Assembly (NCBI GenBank): GCA_002284615.2
Contig: MU069653.1
Location: forward strand, 1 to 15,573
From: Dunaliella salina
Lineage: Eukaryota; Chlorophyta; Chlorophyceae; Chlamydomonadales; Dunaliellaceae
Length of the DNA: 15,573 nt
Direction: 5' to 3'
In this document: positions 1 through 9,255 of the stretch, piece by piece
How positions within the stretch are numbered: position 1 is the first letter of the stretch
Layout of the letters: each line of letters begins with the position of its first letter
Program-made: the position numbers and the translations under genes
The notes under the pieces: generated by a model
What the model was told of the DNA's origin: nothing
Databases searched by the model: none
What the model saw: the letters and a program-made list of their open reading frames with translations, nothing else

Positions 1-284
1 GGCTTTCTAGAAAGCACGCTTTCCAGCCCGCTTTACAACTAGTCTTTCTCAGAAAGCGGGGTCCCCGCTTTCCAAGGAAAGCATGAGAAAGCCAGCCAGA
101 AAGCAAGCTAGAAACCCAGACAGTAAGCATGGGAAAGCAAGGAGAAAGACACTTTAGCACGCCTTCTCCTCGATTTTTAGTCGGCTTTCTAAAAAGCACG
201 CTTTCCAGCCCGCTTTACAACTAGTCTATCTCAGAAAGCGGTGTCCTCGCTTTCCAAGGAAAGCGTGAGAAAGCCAGCCAGAAG
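1..284. repeat. 182-bp tandem repeat rich in AAAGC/GCTTT, 1.6 copies
   Basis: Copy 1 runs 1-182. Copy 2 starts at 183 with the same GGCTTTCTA start and stops near 284, where unrelated sequence begins. Both copies are packed with AAAGC and its complement GCTTT. Copy 1 has a perfect 10-bp inverted repeat with a one-base spacer at 52-72 (GAAAGCGGGG, T, CCCCGCTTTC); substitutions break this in copy 2. The array probably continues left of the window. No coding sequence is visible in it. Confidence 0.9.
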
Positions 285-798
285 TGCTCACCAACATTCC
301 AACGCAGCCTGAGATTTTTCTGACGTGCTGAAAATGTTCTTTCCCGCCAATATCTTCCAAATCTGGCAATGTCAACCATAAAAATAATAAAAACCATGTC
401 CACCAATGAATGACAGAAATCGGTTGACCCCAGAACACTTTCCTGGCCTCAGATCACCCTAAGATGGTCCACAGCTCCAACCTGGGACCATTTTTCACTC
501 CCAAAATTTTAAATTTAATTCTTGTATATGATGCTGATATCATGCATATTTAAAAGTGGGGGAAAAGAAGGTTAACATTTGACCTTTTTGGCACCCCCTG
601 TGTCAGATTTTCTTTTAGTTAATGACTGAAATTCTGTATCTGAACAACCATGAAAAGACTCCATTTCTTCTGCAATGATATCCTTCTGTTACGAGGATTC
701 CAAATCACGAGAATTCTTCCAACTTGTTGCAGTAGGTGGTCCGAAATGGAGATCTGGTGGTAAAAAAACATGGTTCACACTGCGGCCGATTAGGCAGT
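285..798. other. No supported gene
   Basis: AT-rich sequence with only short ORFs on both strands. I see no splice-bounded exon, family motif or repeat that I can support. Confidence 0.5.
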
Positions 799-971
799 TG
801 CCCCCCAGCTGGCACTTTTTGAGCTTAGGTTCTATGGCTAGTAATCTAATTGCGCATTTAAACCTAAGGTATTTACATCATCATTCGAAATAGTGTATTA
901 GCCATACTTTTATGGCTGTTACCTAAATGCTATCCATAGCACCTAAGCTTAAAAAAAGTGCCAGGGGGGCA
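799..971. mobile_element. MITE-like element with ~45-bp terminal inverted repeats
   Basis: The left end begins TGCCCCCCAGCTGGCACTTT and continues through an AGCTTAGG/CTATGG block. The right end, read in reverse complement, begins TGCCCCCCCTGGCAC and passes through the same AGCTTAGG and CTATGG blocks, with small indels. The internal part is AT-rich and holds a small hairpin at 901-917 (GCCATA...TATGGC). At 173 bp with no ORF it fits a non-autonomous DNA transposon. I could not find a convincing target-site duplication, so superfamily is open. A simple long hairpin is the alternative. Confidence 0.6.
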
Positions 972-1684
972 CACATGCAGGTCCGGGGAACATTTGAAAA
1001 GGTGCCCCCATTTCAGGTTTCCGTCGCTCCCCTCTGCAATTTTCCCTTGCAATTTTACTGGTTTCGTGCAGCTTCGTGCCAATACAGTTCCCTCACTCAA
1101 TGCAACGGCTCCACAATGAGAAAGATCTTTTATGCTGACATACGGCTGAGCTCCAGGTCAGATGATTGTTGGGCCCTCACATTCTCTCAGCCATGGATGG
1201 TTTGACTCAAGTCTCATATTTTCAAACAAAAGCTGCTAAATTTTGAACCAGTTGATCTCAGCCGCTTTCTTGTGGACCTCAGGGTGAGCTATTTAGAAAG
1301 AAAGAAAGTCTATGCTGGGCACAGCCAGTGTGCATTAAGGAAAGACCCAACAGTCAGCACTAAAACTGAGAGTGAGTCCCACCAGACCAAGAAAAGAAGA
1401 AGCACAGAAGCCAGATCCATTTACAATACTGGACACGTTTCTTAGACTCACACCCAAGAGAACACAATAGCAAACGACTAACGTATCACCAGTGGTGCGC
1501 CCCGCCCACAAACAGGGCCTTGGTAACGCATTCCCCGTACGCCCTCCTGAATACATGTTCCTCAATCTCCCCAAAAGAGTCATTTCCAGCGTGACTCGCT
1601 TTAGACTTTGTGTCCACACCCTCTGTTATGAGACGGCAACTTGGCAATAATCCGAGCTCTTCCCCTAGTTTTGACTTCTATTGG
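972..1684. other. No supported gene
   Basis: Short ORFs occur on both strands, the longest being a 94-residue minus-strand frame at 1335-1619. They show no recognisable motif and no splice-site frame. I see nothing else here. Confidence 0.4.
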
Positions 1685-1777
1685 GCTGATGATAAAGGAA
1701 GGTCAGGTTACAATGCTGATGATAAGGTTAGGTTACATCGCTATTGGGCTGATGACAAGGTAAGGTTACATTGCTAG
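1685..1777 (-). repeat. Three ~30-33-bp repeats, possible LINE 3' tail
   Basis: Units start at 1685, 1715 and 1748 with GCTGATGA followed by an AAGG..AGGTTACA block. On the minus strand each reads ...TGTAACCT(T/A/G)ACC..., resembling the GTAACCTTACC end of the LINE copy at 11036-11055. The minus-strand LINE coding region lies upstream, so this could be its degenerate 3' tail. That link is an inference from a short match. Confidence 0.45.
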
Positions 1778-1944
1778 ATAGATTTGCCTACATGGACAGC
1801 TGAGCGGATGCACAGAGGCTTGTAACCAGACCAGTCCAAAGGGACATGGTAGAGAATTGTGCCGGAAGTTCGAACACATTATTTCAGGCAACAAACACGA
1901 ATTTGGCCAGTGCAAAGACATCAGCTTGGTCCACAGGTGGGGCA

Positions 1945-2706
1945 TCAGGATGGATAGGTTGGGTGGTGGGGAGTGCTAGGTTCGCAGAGGCGGCTCTCTT
2001 CCTGATGGAGATGGTTCTTGAAGGAGTTTCCTGGGGGAAGAGGGGCATAACTTGTGTTATATTTTGTGCTTGCGTGGGTGTGGTGGCAGAGTATGGGGGT
2101 CTTTGTGGTTCCTTGCTGTATTTCCTGAGTGGGGAGCAGTAAGTAGTTTTGAGGTGTGTTTTGCACCAGGGAGGTTGCTCCTGTGAAAAAGAAAAGGAAA
2201 AGAAAAACTACGTAGGCAGAGAAACTCTCCCTACATCAATTAAGGAAAAGGTGACACATTGGCTCAAAAAAAGAGCCGTGTGCCCCCTTCACCACAAGAC
2301 ACCCTTCACCTGTGGTTAGTGTGGTTGTTTGTTTGCTTTTAGAATCTGTCCTTTTGCTGAGTGGCTCTTCAGTTGCGTTTATGGTATTTTGAGAAAGTGC
2401 ATTGAGTGGTATAGCTTTTGCGGGAGGTACATCATGCTCGTTGGCAGCTCCCTGCCAGTGGGGATTATTGTCGGCGTTGTTGGGGCTCCTTTGGGTAGTG
2501 GTACCTTGTATGTTTTCTTGTATGGTGTTTCGACTGTTTCCAGGCTTGCCTCTTCGTGAGGTGTGGAGGAGGTCCCTTGCGTGCTGTAAGAAGTGATGGT
2601 CAGGGAGATGGTGCTCTGGGGAGTGATGTCGAAGGAGGCAATGTTTAAGGAGGAGGTGTTGTGAGAGGTTGTCTCTGTTGTGTTTAAGGAGGTGGTGGAT
2701 TGATTG
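1945..2706 (-). pseudogene. A/C-rich coding tail with an apparent 129-nt intron
   Basis: On the minus strand one frame is open from 2706 to 2310. It is then followed by sequence with classic intron borders: donor CCACAG|GTGAAG (last exon base 2310), and a long pyrimidine tract ending TTTTTCACAG before 2180. Joining 2310 to 2180 keeps the same frame open to the stop at 1945-1947, giving 633 nt (211 codons with the stop). The encoded product is rich in Thr, Ser, Pro, His and Asn, with no recognised domain. There is no ATG in the first exon, so it probably continues the LINE coding region upstream (2710-4017), linked by a frameshift near 2706-2732. Caution: the strand is T-poor, so stop codons are rare in every frame. 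Confidence 0.4.
2259..2281. other. Short hairpin within the putative intron
   Basis: GGCTC and GAGCC flank a run of A (GGCTCAAAAAAAGAGCC), with CACA/TGTG extending the stem after one mismatch. It sits inside the putative 2181-2309 intron. Role unknown. Confidence 0.4.
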
Positions 2707-2709
2707 TTA

Positions 2710-4017
2710 TTGATTTCTGCTAGGCTGGCCCCTCAATTGCGTGTTGTTCTGTTAGGGTCTTGGTTGGGGGTAGTGACAGAGGTATTTGTCAGGTTGGTGC
2801 GGCGGCCTGTAAGCGGGTGTGTATAGCAGGTCCTGGAACGGGGTTGTGTTGGGGGTACTGGTTGTGATGTGTGTGCAGTTAGGGGGATAGTTTCTGGGCA
2901 TGGTGAGTCTGGAGGTGCACCGTTGAAGTGTGTGTCAACCAGCTCGCTTATGTGGCTGTTGTTGATTTGGCGGAATCTAGAGAGTGTGTTAGCTGCAGTA
3001 TTTTTGTCTTCCAGAATTTTATGTATGATGTCCTAAGTTAATTCTAAATCAGGAGGTAGGTTGACTAGGGCTGCCAACCTGTTGAGGGCTATTTTCCTTT
3101 TTTTTTTTAATTTTTGAGTGCTTGTTCTTGAGTTGCGCCACAGTGATTATGTGGGTTCCGCTAGTGGTTGTAAGTGCATGGAGTCCTTGGATGCCTAGGC
3201 TTAGGAGGGTTTTTGTGATGCAAGCAATCAGCGTTGGGAAGGAGTGGGCCGGGGGTTTATGGAGGGGGAGAGCCTCATCAATGATCTTGAAGTCATCCAG
3301 GAACAGGCTTATGCTTTGTTTTGTGAGGTGGAGCTTGCTCGAGTAGACACTGATGAGCTGGCGAGCTCTCATGCAGTAGTCTAGTTGGCGCTTAATTCGA
3401 TGGTTTGTTCCTTGTTGTGAGGTACTCTGTGGCTAGGTCCTTCAAGTGTTTTACTTGCATTGTGAGGAGGTTCATAGTGACATTGCGGTGTCTGATTGAA
3501 GGGTCTTCTAAGCTCAGAGTAAGGGCAAGGGCCATTCGCATATGGTATTCTGCAGACATTGATGTCACACCCAGGCCACAATTATAGGTGTCCTCTCGAA
3601 TCATGGCAGTAGCAGTGCAATTCCACAGACCAAACTTGTCTTTAATAATTCTATCCACCATATTATCCCACATCTCAAGGTTAGTAGGGGTGCAGGGGGT
3701 GACTGCAAAGGAATAAGTCAGACTGGGTATGATAGCTGTACGAATAATCTTTAGAATTAGGCTTGGGGTTAGAGATGTTTTTCTTAGGTTTTCTAGCTTT
3801 TCTTTGAGATTATTAGTCATGCACCGTATTTGGTGCTTCCAATTCAAGTTCATGGTTAGTTCTACTCCCAGATAGCGAAAAGGCGTGTCCGGTGTAATGA
3901 ACTGTGCTTTTTGCCCTTGTATGTCAATTGTGTTGACTCCTGAAAGCAGGGTACATCCCTCCAAACTCCTTTCCATGATTATGAGAGCACATGTGCGAGT
4001 ACACACGTCATTGTATA
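2710..4017 (-). pseudogene. Decayed LINE: reverse transcriptase C-terminal region
   Basis: The minus-strand frame at 4017-3392 carries the block that follows the catalytic palm of non-LTR retrotransposon reverse transcriptases. An FRYLGVELTMNLNWKHQI segment (~3850-3882) precedes a helix-rich thumb (KTSLTPSLILKIIRTAIIPS), a WDNMVDRIIKDKFGL block and a GLGVTSM motif. After the stop at 3392 the coding sense resumes one frame away (RIKRQLDYCMRARQLISVYS) to about 3090. A second frameshift at the A-rich stretch near 3100-3110 leads to IALNRLAALVNLPPDLELT, a stop, then DIIHKILEDKNTAANTLSRF down to ~2732. The fingers, palm (including the catalytic Asp pair) and any endonuclease are missing: homology ends near 4017, consistent with 5' truncation. 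It cannot encode a working enzyme. The element family is not resolved. Confidence 0.75.
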
Positions 4018-4137
4018 GCTAGCCTGTGCTTGCTCCTTCTGCCCCCACCCACCATGCCACTTGCTCTCAATTTGTCCAAGCAGTGCCGCAGCAGTGCGGG
4101 CGTATGCTGCGCATATTTATGTATGAGTGTATTTTGT

Positions 4138-4470
4138 GTTGTGCGTGCGAATGTGTGTGTTTGAATTGGGGTCATTGGCAGTGGCAGGCTCAGTCTCATC
4201 CAGACAGCGCTGCTGCGGGTGACTCTGGCATAAGCATGAGCAGCATTGTGCATGTTCACGTTGTGAATCACAACATGTTGTGTTTGAGCGTGTCTAAATT
4301 GGGGTCGTTAGCATCCTTGGCTGTGTAAGCCTTTGCCTATGTGATGAAAACACGCATGGGGAGCGCCATGCGCAAGTTAACGTTATGTGTGAGAGTGTGT
4401 CTGAATTGGGGTCGTCAATGTCCTCCTGTGTGTGAGCCCTGGCCTGTATGATGAATACACGCAGAGGAGA
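4138..4470 (+). repeat. Degenerate spaced repeats with AATTGGGGTC core
   Basis: A TGT..(T/C)(T/A/G)AATTGGGGTC core occurs at 4161, 4294 and 4401 (spacing 133 and 107). The last two copies also share downstream blocks: TGTG(T)GAAGCC/GAGCC, CCT.TATGATGAA.ACACGCA. The region is TG-rich and lies just beyond the truncated LINE end. No coding sequence is supported. Confidence 0.5.
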
Positions 4471-4494
4471 GAGCAACTGTAACAATCAATTGAT

Positions 4495-4865
4495 TGATCG
4501 TTTACGAATGCCTTGTGTTACATCCTGGGCAATGCCTTTTCACCGTGCACGTTACAGGAACGGCTCAATCGGTTGCAACAGGTCGGGACTCCGAGGCTGG
4601 CAGTGGCATCCATCCTTCCAGTCACCAGCAATGGTCCTTCTGTCATATCTATTGCTTGTGGATGGAACGTGACAAGCAGCGAACAACATGTACAGGGCAA
4701 TACACTAGCCCATGGAAAACGAACGGCTTAACGCTTCCTCTTGAGAAAAACTCTCATGCCCTGGCATGCTACTTATCGCAGCATACACTTCTCCCACTAC
4801 ATATGATGCATCAATCGGAACACGTATTAGCGCGTCTTCCTCCGCCCTGTGTATTCGTCCAGCCC
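4495..4865. other. No supported gene
   Basis: Plus-strand ORFs of 126 and 74 residues overlap here in different frames. None has a recognisable motif, and I do not support them as genes. Confidence 0.4.
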
Positions 4866-4929
4866 AGGGTTTAGGTTTTAGGGTTTAGGGTTTAGGGTAG
4901 GGTTAAACCAAAAACCCTAAACCCTAAGC
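4866..4929. repeat. Head-to-head interstitial telomere repeats
   Basis: About four plant-type TTTAGGG units (4868-4902, with two variant units) run rightwards and are followed, after a ~10-bp spacer (AACCAAAA), by about two CCCTAAA units (4913-4927). Flanks are partly mirror-like (CAGCCC before, AAGCCCAGC after). The orientation (G-rich strand pointing at the junction from both sides) is that expected of a telomere end-to-end fusion. Repair of a break by telomerase would be an alternative. Confidence 0.85.
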
Positions 4930-5939
4930 CCAGCAAGCGCTCTGCCTGCCCCTCCTCCTTTCATTGCCCCTTCAAGTGATTCCTCGAATCTGCCGCCAAA
5001 TGCTCTTACAAAGCCTCATCGTCACCCCGATCCATTGCTGACTTGACAAACTGTTCCAAGGAGCTCATTCCCTTGCTCGATTGCACCACCTCGGATCAAA
5101 AATTCATCAACTGCCCAATTATTCCTGATTTACTATAATTCACTTACACACACTTTTCTTACCTTGTTTGCCTGACAGGTCCAATCACCAAGAAGATAAC
5201 CCTTTCACACATCGCACCTCAGCTTCTAATTCAAGAAGCATTCAAATCTATAATTTTTCACTTATCTCGATGGCACTCTTGAAGCAGGGAGGTGTGCCCA
5301 AGTGGTTTGCCCCTCAGCAGCTGATCAGGTTTTTAAAGACTGCCTTGGGACTTGGGCAAATTCAGGTCTGACATGCTCATTTAGTGTTGTGTCAATTTTA
5401 CTGTTGGTGACCAATTAGTTAGGTTTGTTACAGGGGTTTTGGGGTGATGATTTTCCCTGGACCTCTATGTTGAGAATTTCTACGTTCTGCTTTCTACATG
5501 TAGTGCCATCTGTATCTGATGTAGTAGAATATCTCAACCTTCTATATGTAAAAAAGTGATGGCCTGAGGCCAAGCAAGCCCTGGGAAGAGGGCAAGGATG
5601 GAGCAGCAGCGTGGCAATCAGGGAAGTGTGGCAAAGAGAGCACAAGAGTGTAAACAGGCCTGAGTGTGGCAGGCATGGCAAAGAAACATGCTGCTGGTTA
5701 TTGCGGCCCAATGTCCTCTGATGGAGGGTTACTCCACCTTGGACGAAGAAGATGGTGGTGCGGAGGCAGGCCACACACTGCCGTGACCAGTTTACAAACC
5801 AAACCACCATCACAACAAAACCCCACATTCTCAACAATGATTCATGTTGCCAAGTGTACAACTTACAGGACATGATCTGAGCATGACAGGGCACCAAAAC
5901 CTTCCCAGGTTTGTTTGAAACTTTATCTCCCAAGTGGGA
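4930..5939. other. No supported gene; two weak exon-like stretches
   Basis: A good-looking plus-strand acceptor (pyrimidine tract ending GCCTGACAG at ~5179) opens a frame with PITKKITLSHIAPQLLIQEA. Another frame reads MALLKQGGVPKWFAPQQLI from 5270 to a possible CAG|GTCTGA donor at ~5366. Neither matches a family I recognise. A 172-residue minus-strand ORF (5415-5933) also lacks motifs. A 15-bp inverted repeat with one mismatch sits at 5469-5483/5524-5538. Confidence 0.25.
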
Positions 5940-6600
5940 GGGGCATTCTTAAAACATCTGCATACTCAGATTTGTGAAATTTGCAAGGGTTCAACTGTTG
6001 ATCAACATAGCGCTAGCGCGGCCAAGTGGTTGGCCAGTCTTCCCTTATACCTCAACAAAATGTCAGTCCCAAAAAGGGGATTCTGAGCACCCAAGCGCTA
6101 CATGCTTCCCTGCGCGGCCTTAAAGCTAGCACTAGCGCGCCTTCCCTTCCTCTGTCTCCACGCGCTGCTCTTCTCTGCTCTGCTGCTCTCGCTCTGCTCT
6201 GCCGTTTTGTTCAAGCTGGTGCCCCCAGCTCTGCTCTGCCCCCAGCTCTGCCCTGCTCTGCCATCAACAAGTTGTTGCAGCTGCAAGGTGGTTGCCAAAT
6301 GACGCTGTGTCATGCATGCCCTTTTGGCGGACCCATACACAGTTTGCGTGGATTTGCCTGAAATTTTGCGTAATGACTAATTGAGGTGTTTTAAGAACAA
6401 CTGCATACTTAGCTTGCAAATTTTCTAGTGTTGGGTGCTGCTGCCGCTGCCTGGTGGCCCTGCACACATGGGATATCTTACCCTCTTCGGGGTCTCATAC
6501 ACAGTGTACCTGGATTTGCCTGAAATTTTGTGTGCTGACTAAATAAGGTGTTTTGAGGACAACTGCATACTTAGTTTTGTAAAATTCTCCTGGCTCTTCC
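5940..6600 (-). repeat. Satellite copies (~165 bp), minus orientation
   Basis: One partial unit lies at 5940-6003 (CATCTGCATACTC core). Two fuller units lie at ~6270-6430 and ~6430-6600, with GGATTTGCCTGAAA at 6350 and 6522 (spacing 172). These are the reverse complement of the array at 12785-13625: the shared blocks are a CAGCTGCA block, GCATGCCC, CATACAC, GGATTTGCCTGAAA, GTGTTTT and CTGCATACT. Units diverge clearly, so the array is old. Confidence 0.8.
6095..6265. repeat. CTCTGCT-rich low-complexity stretch
   Basis: Pyrimidine-rich, with many CTCTG/CTGCT words and two GCTCTGC(C)C repeats, inserted between satellite units. A GCTAGC/GCGCGCC-rich segment with inverted words precedes it. The overlapping Leu/Ala-rich ORFs reflect this composition and are not supported as genes. 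Confidence 0.55.
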
Positions 6601-7259
6601 TTATGTCAGGCTGCTGCTGATCTTTGTCAAAAGCATGACATCTTTTTTTGTAATCACCCTCAGATTAAGTTTGCATCTTTATACACCCATTGCAAGGCTC
6701 AGGATGTGTCCATTTCTCGGCAACAGGACAATAACACTTTTTCTAATTCACGATCATCATGATGTTGTCCCTTTTTACGTGCAGGCTAGCAATCACGTGT
6801 GTTAGTTAAGTGCCTTATTCTGTAATCCCTGTCAGTGGTGGATGCGTCATTGCAAACAATATTCATTGTTGGGGGGGTGCCAGATAACTACGTTCTTGAG
6901 GGCATATCGTTTGTTCCTTTTCTCATCTTTGGCTTCAAGAATTCAACAGCCCGCTGCTCTGCTTAGTGCAAAGGTTCAAGCACAGGAGAATAAGGATGCA
7001 ATTAAGTAAACGGTGTACTTGGATTTTGCAAGCACTCCTCTATATACATAGGATATTGTAGGGTTTGTCGGCACCCAGACATCTGCACAAGAAGGTTACA
7101 TTGTGTAACTTGCATAACTCTGTAGTTAGACATGGTTCCATCGACAATTAGGATAAAGGTGTTCAGAAGCCAAATGATTGGGCACAAGAAAAAGTCCAAC
7201 GTTGAATCTGTAAGCTAAGGTGCAGAGAGGCCATGAATGTGTGCAAGTAGTTTTAACGC

Positions 7260-7261
<2 letters not shown>
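6601..7261. other. No supported gene
   Basis: AT-rich sequence with short ORFs only. I looked on the minus strand for the next exon of the glycosyltransferase at 8431-8856 and did not find one. Confidence 0.4.

Positions 7262-7350
<89 letters not shown>
7262..7350. repeat. (TG)44 microsatellite
   Basis: Uninterrupted TG dinucleotides over 89 bp, followed by TGATGTGTGTTGAT. The His/Thr-repeat ORFs reading through it are artefacts. Confidence 0.98.
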
Positions 7351-7351
<1 letters not shown>

Positions 7352-7384
7352 GATGTGTGTTGATTTATTTCCTCCCTTATTTCT

Positions 7385-7412
7385 GGCTGCGCAGCCACAT
7401 GCATGCATGTGG
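7385..7412. other. Two abutting perfect palindromes
   Basis: GGCTGCGCAGCC (7385-7396) and CCACATGCATGCATGTGG (7395-7412) are each perfect palindromes and overlap by two bases. They lie 35 bp after the TG array. Their role is unknown. Confidence 0.85.
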
Positions 7413-7779
7413 CAATCACTGCAAACACCATGATGCCCCATGCAACAATTCATGCGGCCATGCTGCCAACACACACAAATTCTTTGTCCAAGTTGCTGCG
7501 CCTATGAGGGCCCTCCAAACACCTCAGTGTATCAGTGATAGCTCAGGCTAACCATTGTCTCCCGACCATCAACTCCAAGTTGGAGTATCATACTTGTCCT
7601 AGGAGCAGGCATTGTTGATACCTCAGGGTGTGATTTGTGGCACAGTGTTATGGGGCCACACACACCATTTCAAATGAAGGCACAGCAATGTGTACAGCTT
7701 GGTGCTACTGCAACTATGTACATTGGTGACATAGCATTCCAAACTCAGATGGAGGAACAGCATCCCAACATATTGGGGT

Positions 7780-8202
7780 ATGCCACCATTCTGCAGCCAA
7801 ACTTGCGGCAAACTTTTCTTCAAGGTGTGCCAGGAGGGTCCCAAATCCATGTATCATGGTGGCATGGCATCCCACACTCGCAAGAAGGATGCCCCTCGTG
7901 CCATGTCCTGGTTCTCCTTGTGTTGGTACGCAAAGCCAAATAAGTGTGTTTGTGACCTTTGCAGAAAAGTCTTGACCACCTGGCAGAACACGAAGTCAAG
8001 AAGAGGCACCAGTGATGTCTTCATCCATGGAGAACAGAAGCCCGATGCGAGTTCCATGCGACTGACCTGCCAATTAAAAACCCTTGTGGCATCTCTTGGG
8101 CATGCATGGAAATTGCTCAAAGTGGGTTTATCGACGCTTCCAAGGATCAAGAGCATTTTGGGCACTCAGATGCCTCAGGGTAATTCCCCCAACAAAATCT
8201 AG
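7780..8202 (+). CDS. Unidentified Cys-containing ORF, possible gene fragment
   Basis: 140 codons are open on the plus strand. The N-terminal half has spaced cysteines (FCSQTCGK, FKVCQEG, then KCVCDLCRKVL near residues 54-64), which could bind zinc, plus a basic KSRRGTSDVF segment. The C-terminal half is mixed hydrophobic and basic. A possible splice acceptor (CCATTCTGCAG) lies within the first codons, so the true start may be at ~7798. A possible donor (CAGGGTAATT) lies just before the stop. I do not recognise the family. A minus-strand ORF of 103 residues overlaps it, so the frame choice is not secure. Chance is possible. Confidence 0.25.
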   Translation: MPPFCSQTCGKLFFKVCQEGPKSMYHGGMASHTRKKDAPRAMSWFSLCWYAKPNKCVCDLCRKVLTTWQNTKSRRGTSDVFIHGEQKPDASSMRLTCQLKTLVASLGHAWKLLKVGLSTLPRIKSILGTQMPQGNSPNKI

Positions 8203-8430
8203 TGACCAGGGTGAGTATTGTGGGAGTTGGCATCCTGGCATTCCAGTCATTTTAAACAAGATCCTCCAGACTTACTATCTTCCTCAACAAAATTGCCAGG
8301 ATTGCTGGAAGCAACAAATCACAAATGGGCTTTTTGATGAATATGATTGATCACTCATTCTCAACAAATCTCTTGTGGAGGGGTGAATCATAACTCTGAA
8401 ATGGATGAGCACGACATGTAGATGACTCAC

Positions 8431-8856
8431 CATTGTATGGACGGCAGCATCACCCCAGCGATAAAGGTAATGTCCATGGGACTTTTCTATCACCTCCAAG
8501 TATGCTTGCACCTGAAAGCCAATAGTTCTTTTTCAGACAGCTGCTGGAAATTGGCACAGGATTCTTCAGAGACACAAAGAGAAGAAACCTTATTGCATTG
8601 CTAGATTTGATGCCTGCAATGGAAATTGCGCATAGCAAAGCGAGATGTAGGAAATTGATGCGTGAGGTTCACCTGCGCAGCGATGATCAGTACCCAATAG
8701 GAAGTTGAAAATAGTGTATGTATCAAAGGCTAGGTAGGTTTGGGCACCCCGTTTGCCTTAAGAGCACAAATCCACATTGCAACGCAACACACCTTCTCTG
8801 TCATCCACCAGCTGATGTCTACCAGGAAAAAATTGGTGTAGATGACCTTTCGATCC
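8431..8856 (-). CDS. Glycosyltransferase (GT15/KRE2-related), two internal exons
   Basis: Minus strand. Exon 8856-8793 (64 nt) follows the acceptor GCCGTTCTGCAG and ends at AAG|GTGTGT. Exon 8511-8431 (81 nt) follows GGCTTTCAG and ends ATG|GTGAGT. The intron is 281 nt and phase 0. Exon one encodes a VIYTNFFLVDISWW segment. Exon two encodes VQAYLEVIEKSHGHYLYRWG followed by DAAVHTM. Together these match the (N)NFF/NFE...W...(V/A)..(F/Y)L..(I/V)...G.Y.YRWGDA.VH block of KRE2/MNT1-type mannosyltransferases and their algal relatives. These are type II Golgi enzymes that transfer sugars from nucleotide donors. Both exons keep one frame with no stop. Other exons were not found. Reading past GTGAGT stays open to a stop at 8284, so the donor is likely but not certain. 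It may be a live host gene or a remnant. Confidence 0.6.
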
Positions 8857-9255
8857 CTGCAGAACGGCAGAAACACCTGAGGTAGTACCTACACCTCATC
8901 CTTGTGATGTCAGGGGAAAGTTAACGAGCACTGTCTGGCCTCTGTGGACAGACAGCCGCTTTTGGTGTTTGACAGTGAGAAGTATGGAAAGCATGTCTCT
9001 TTGCACTGCAGGTCTTTCAGTCTGTATTTCGATGCTCCATGCTTACCAGCCACCAAAGGAATTCAGGCCTGGCAACGCGCGAGGGAGGCAGCTGTCCAGC
9101 AGGAATGCCTGAATCAAGGGAACGCATGTATTGGGAAAGTGGTAAGCTGCACTTGCCTAAGAGCAGAGCAGCTTTATTCAAGCAGAAAGAAGTGCAGAAA
9201 CGGACAACAAGGCCATGCCAGCTTCTTGGTGCTCGGGTTATTTTGGACGAATTTC
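8857..9255. other. No supported gene
   Basis: Upstream exons of the minus-strand glycosyltransferase could lie here, but I found no splice-bounded frame with the expected motifs. The plus-strand ORF at 8944-9399 runs into the 92-bp tandem repeat and shows no motif. Confidence 0.4.

Noticed and set aside
5415..5933. 172-residue minus-strand ORF, the longest simple ORF outside the LINE
   Set aside because: No motif, no splice context and a Leu/Cys/His-rich composition like a non-coding frame. Plus-strand frames overlap it equally.
6095..6361. Leu/Ala-rich ORFs resembling signal or membrane segments
   Set aside because: Produced by CTCTGCT low-complexity sequence in overlapping frames on both strands.
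7126..7474. His/Thr-repeat ORFs across the TG array
   Set aside because: Created by the dinucleotide repeat itself.
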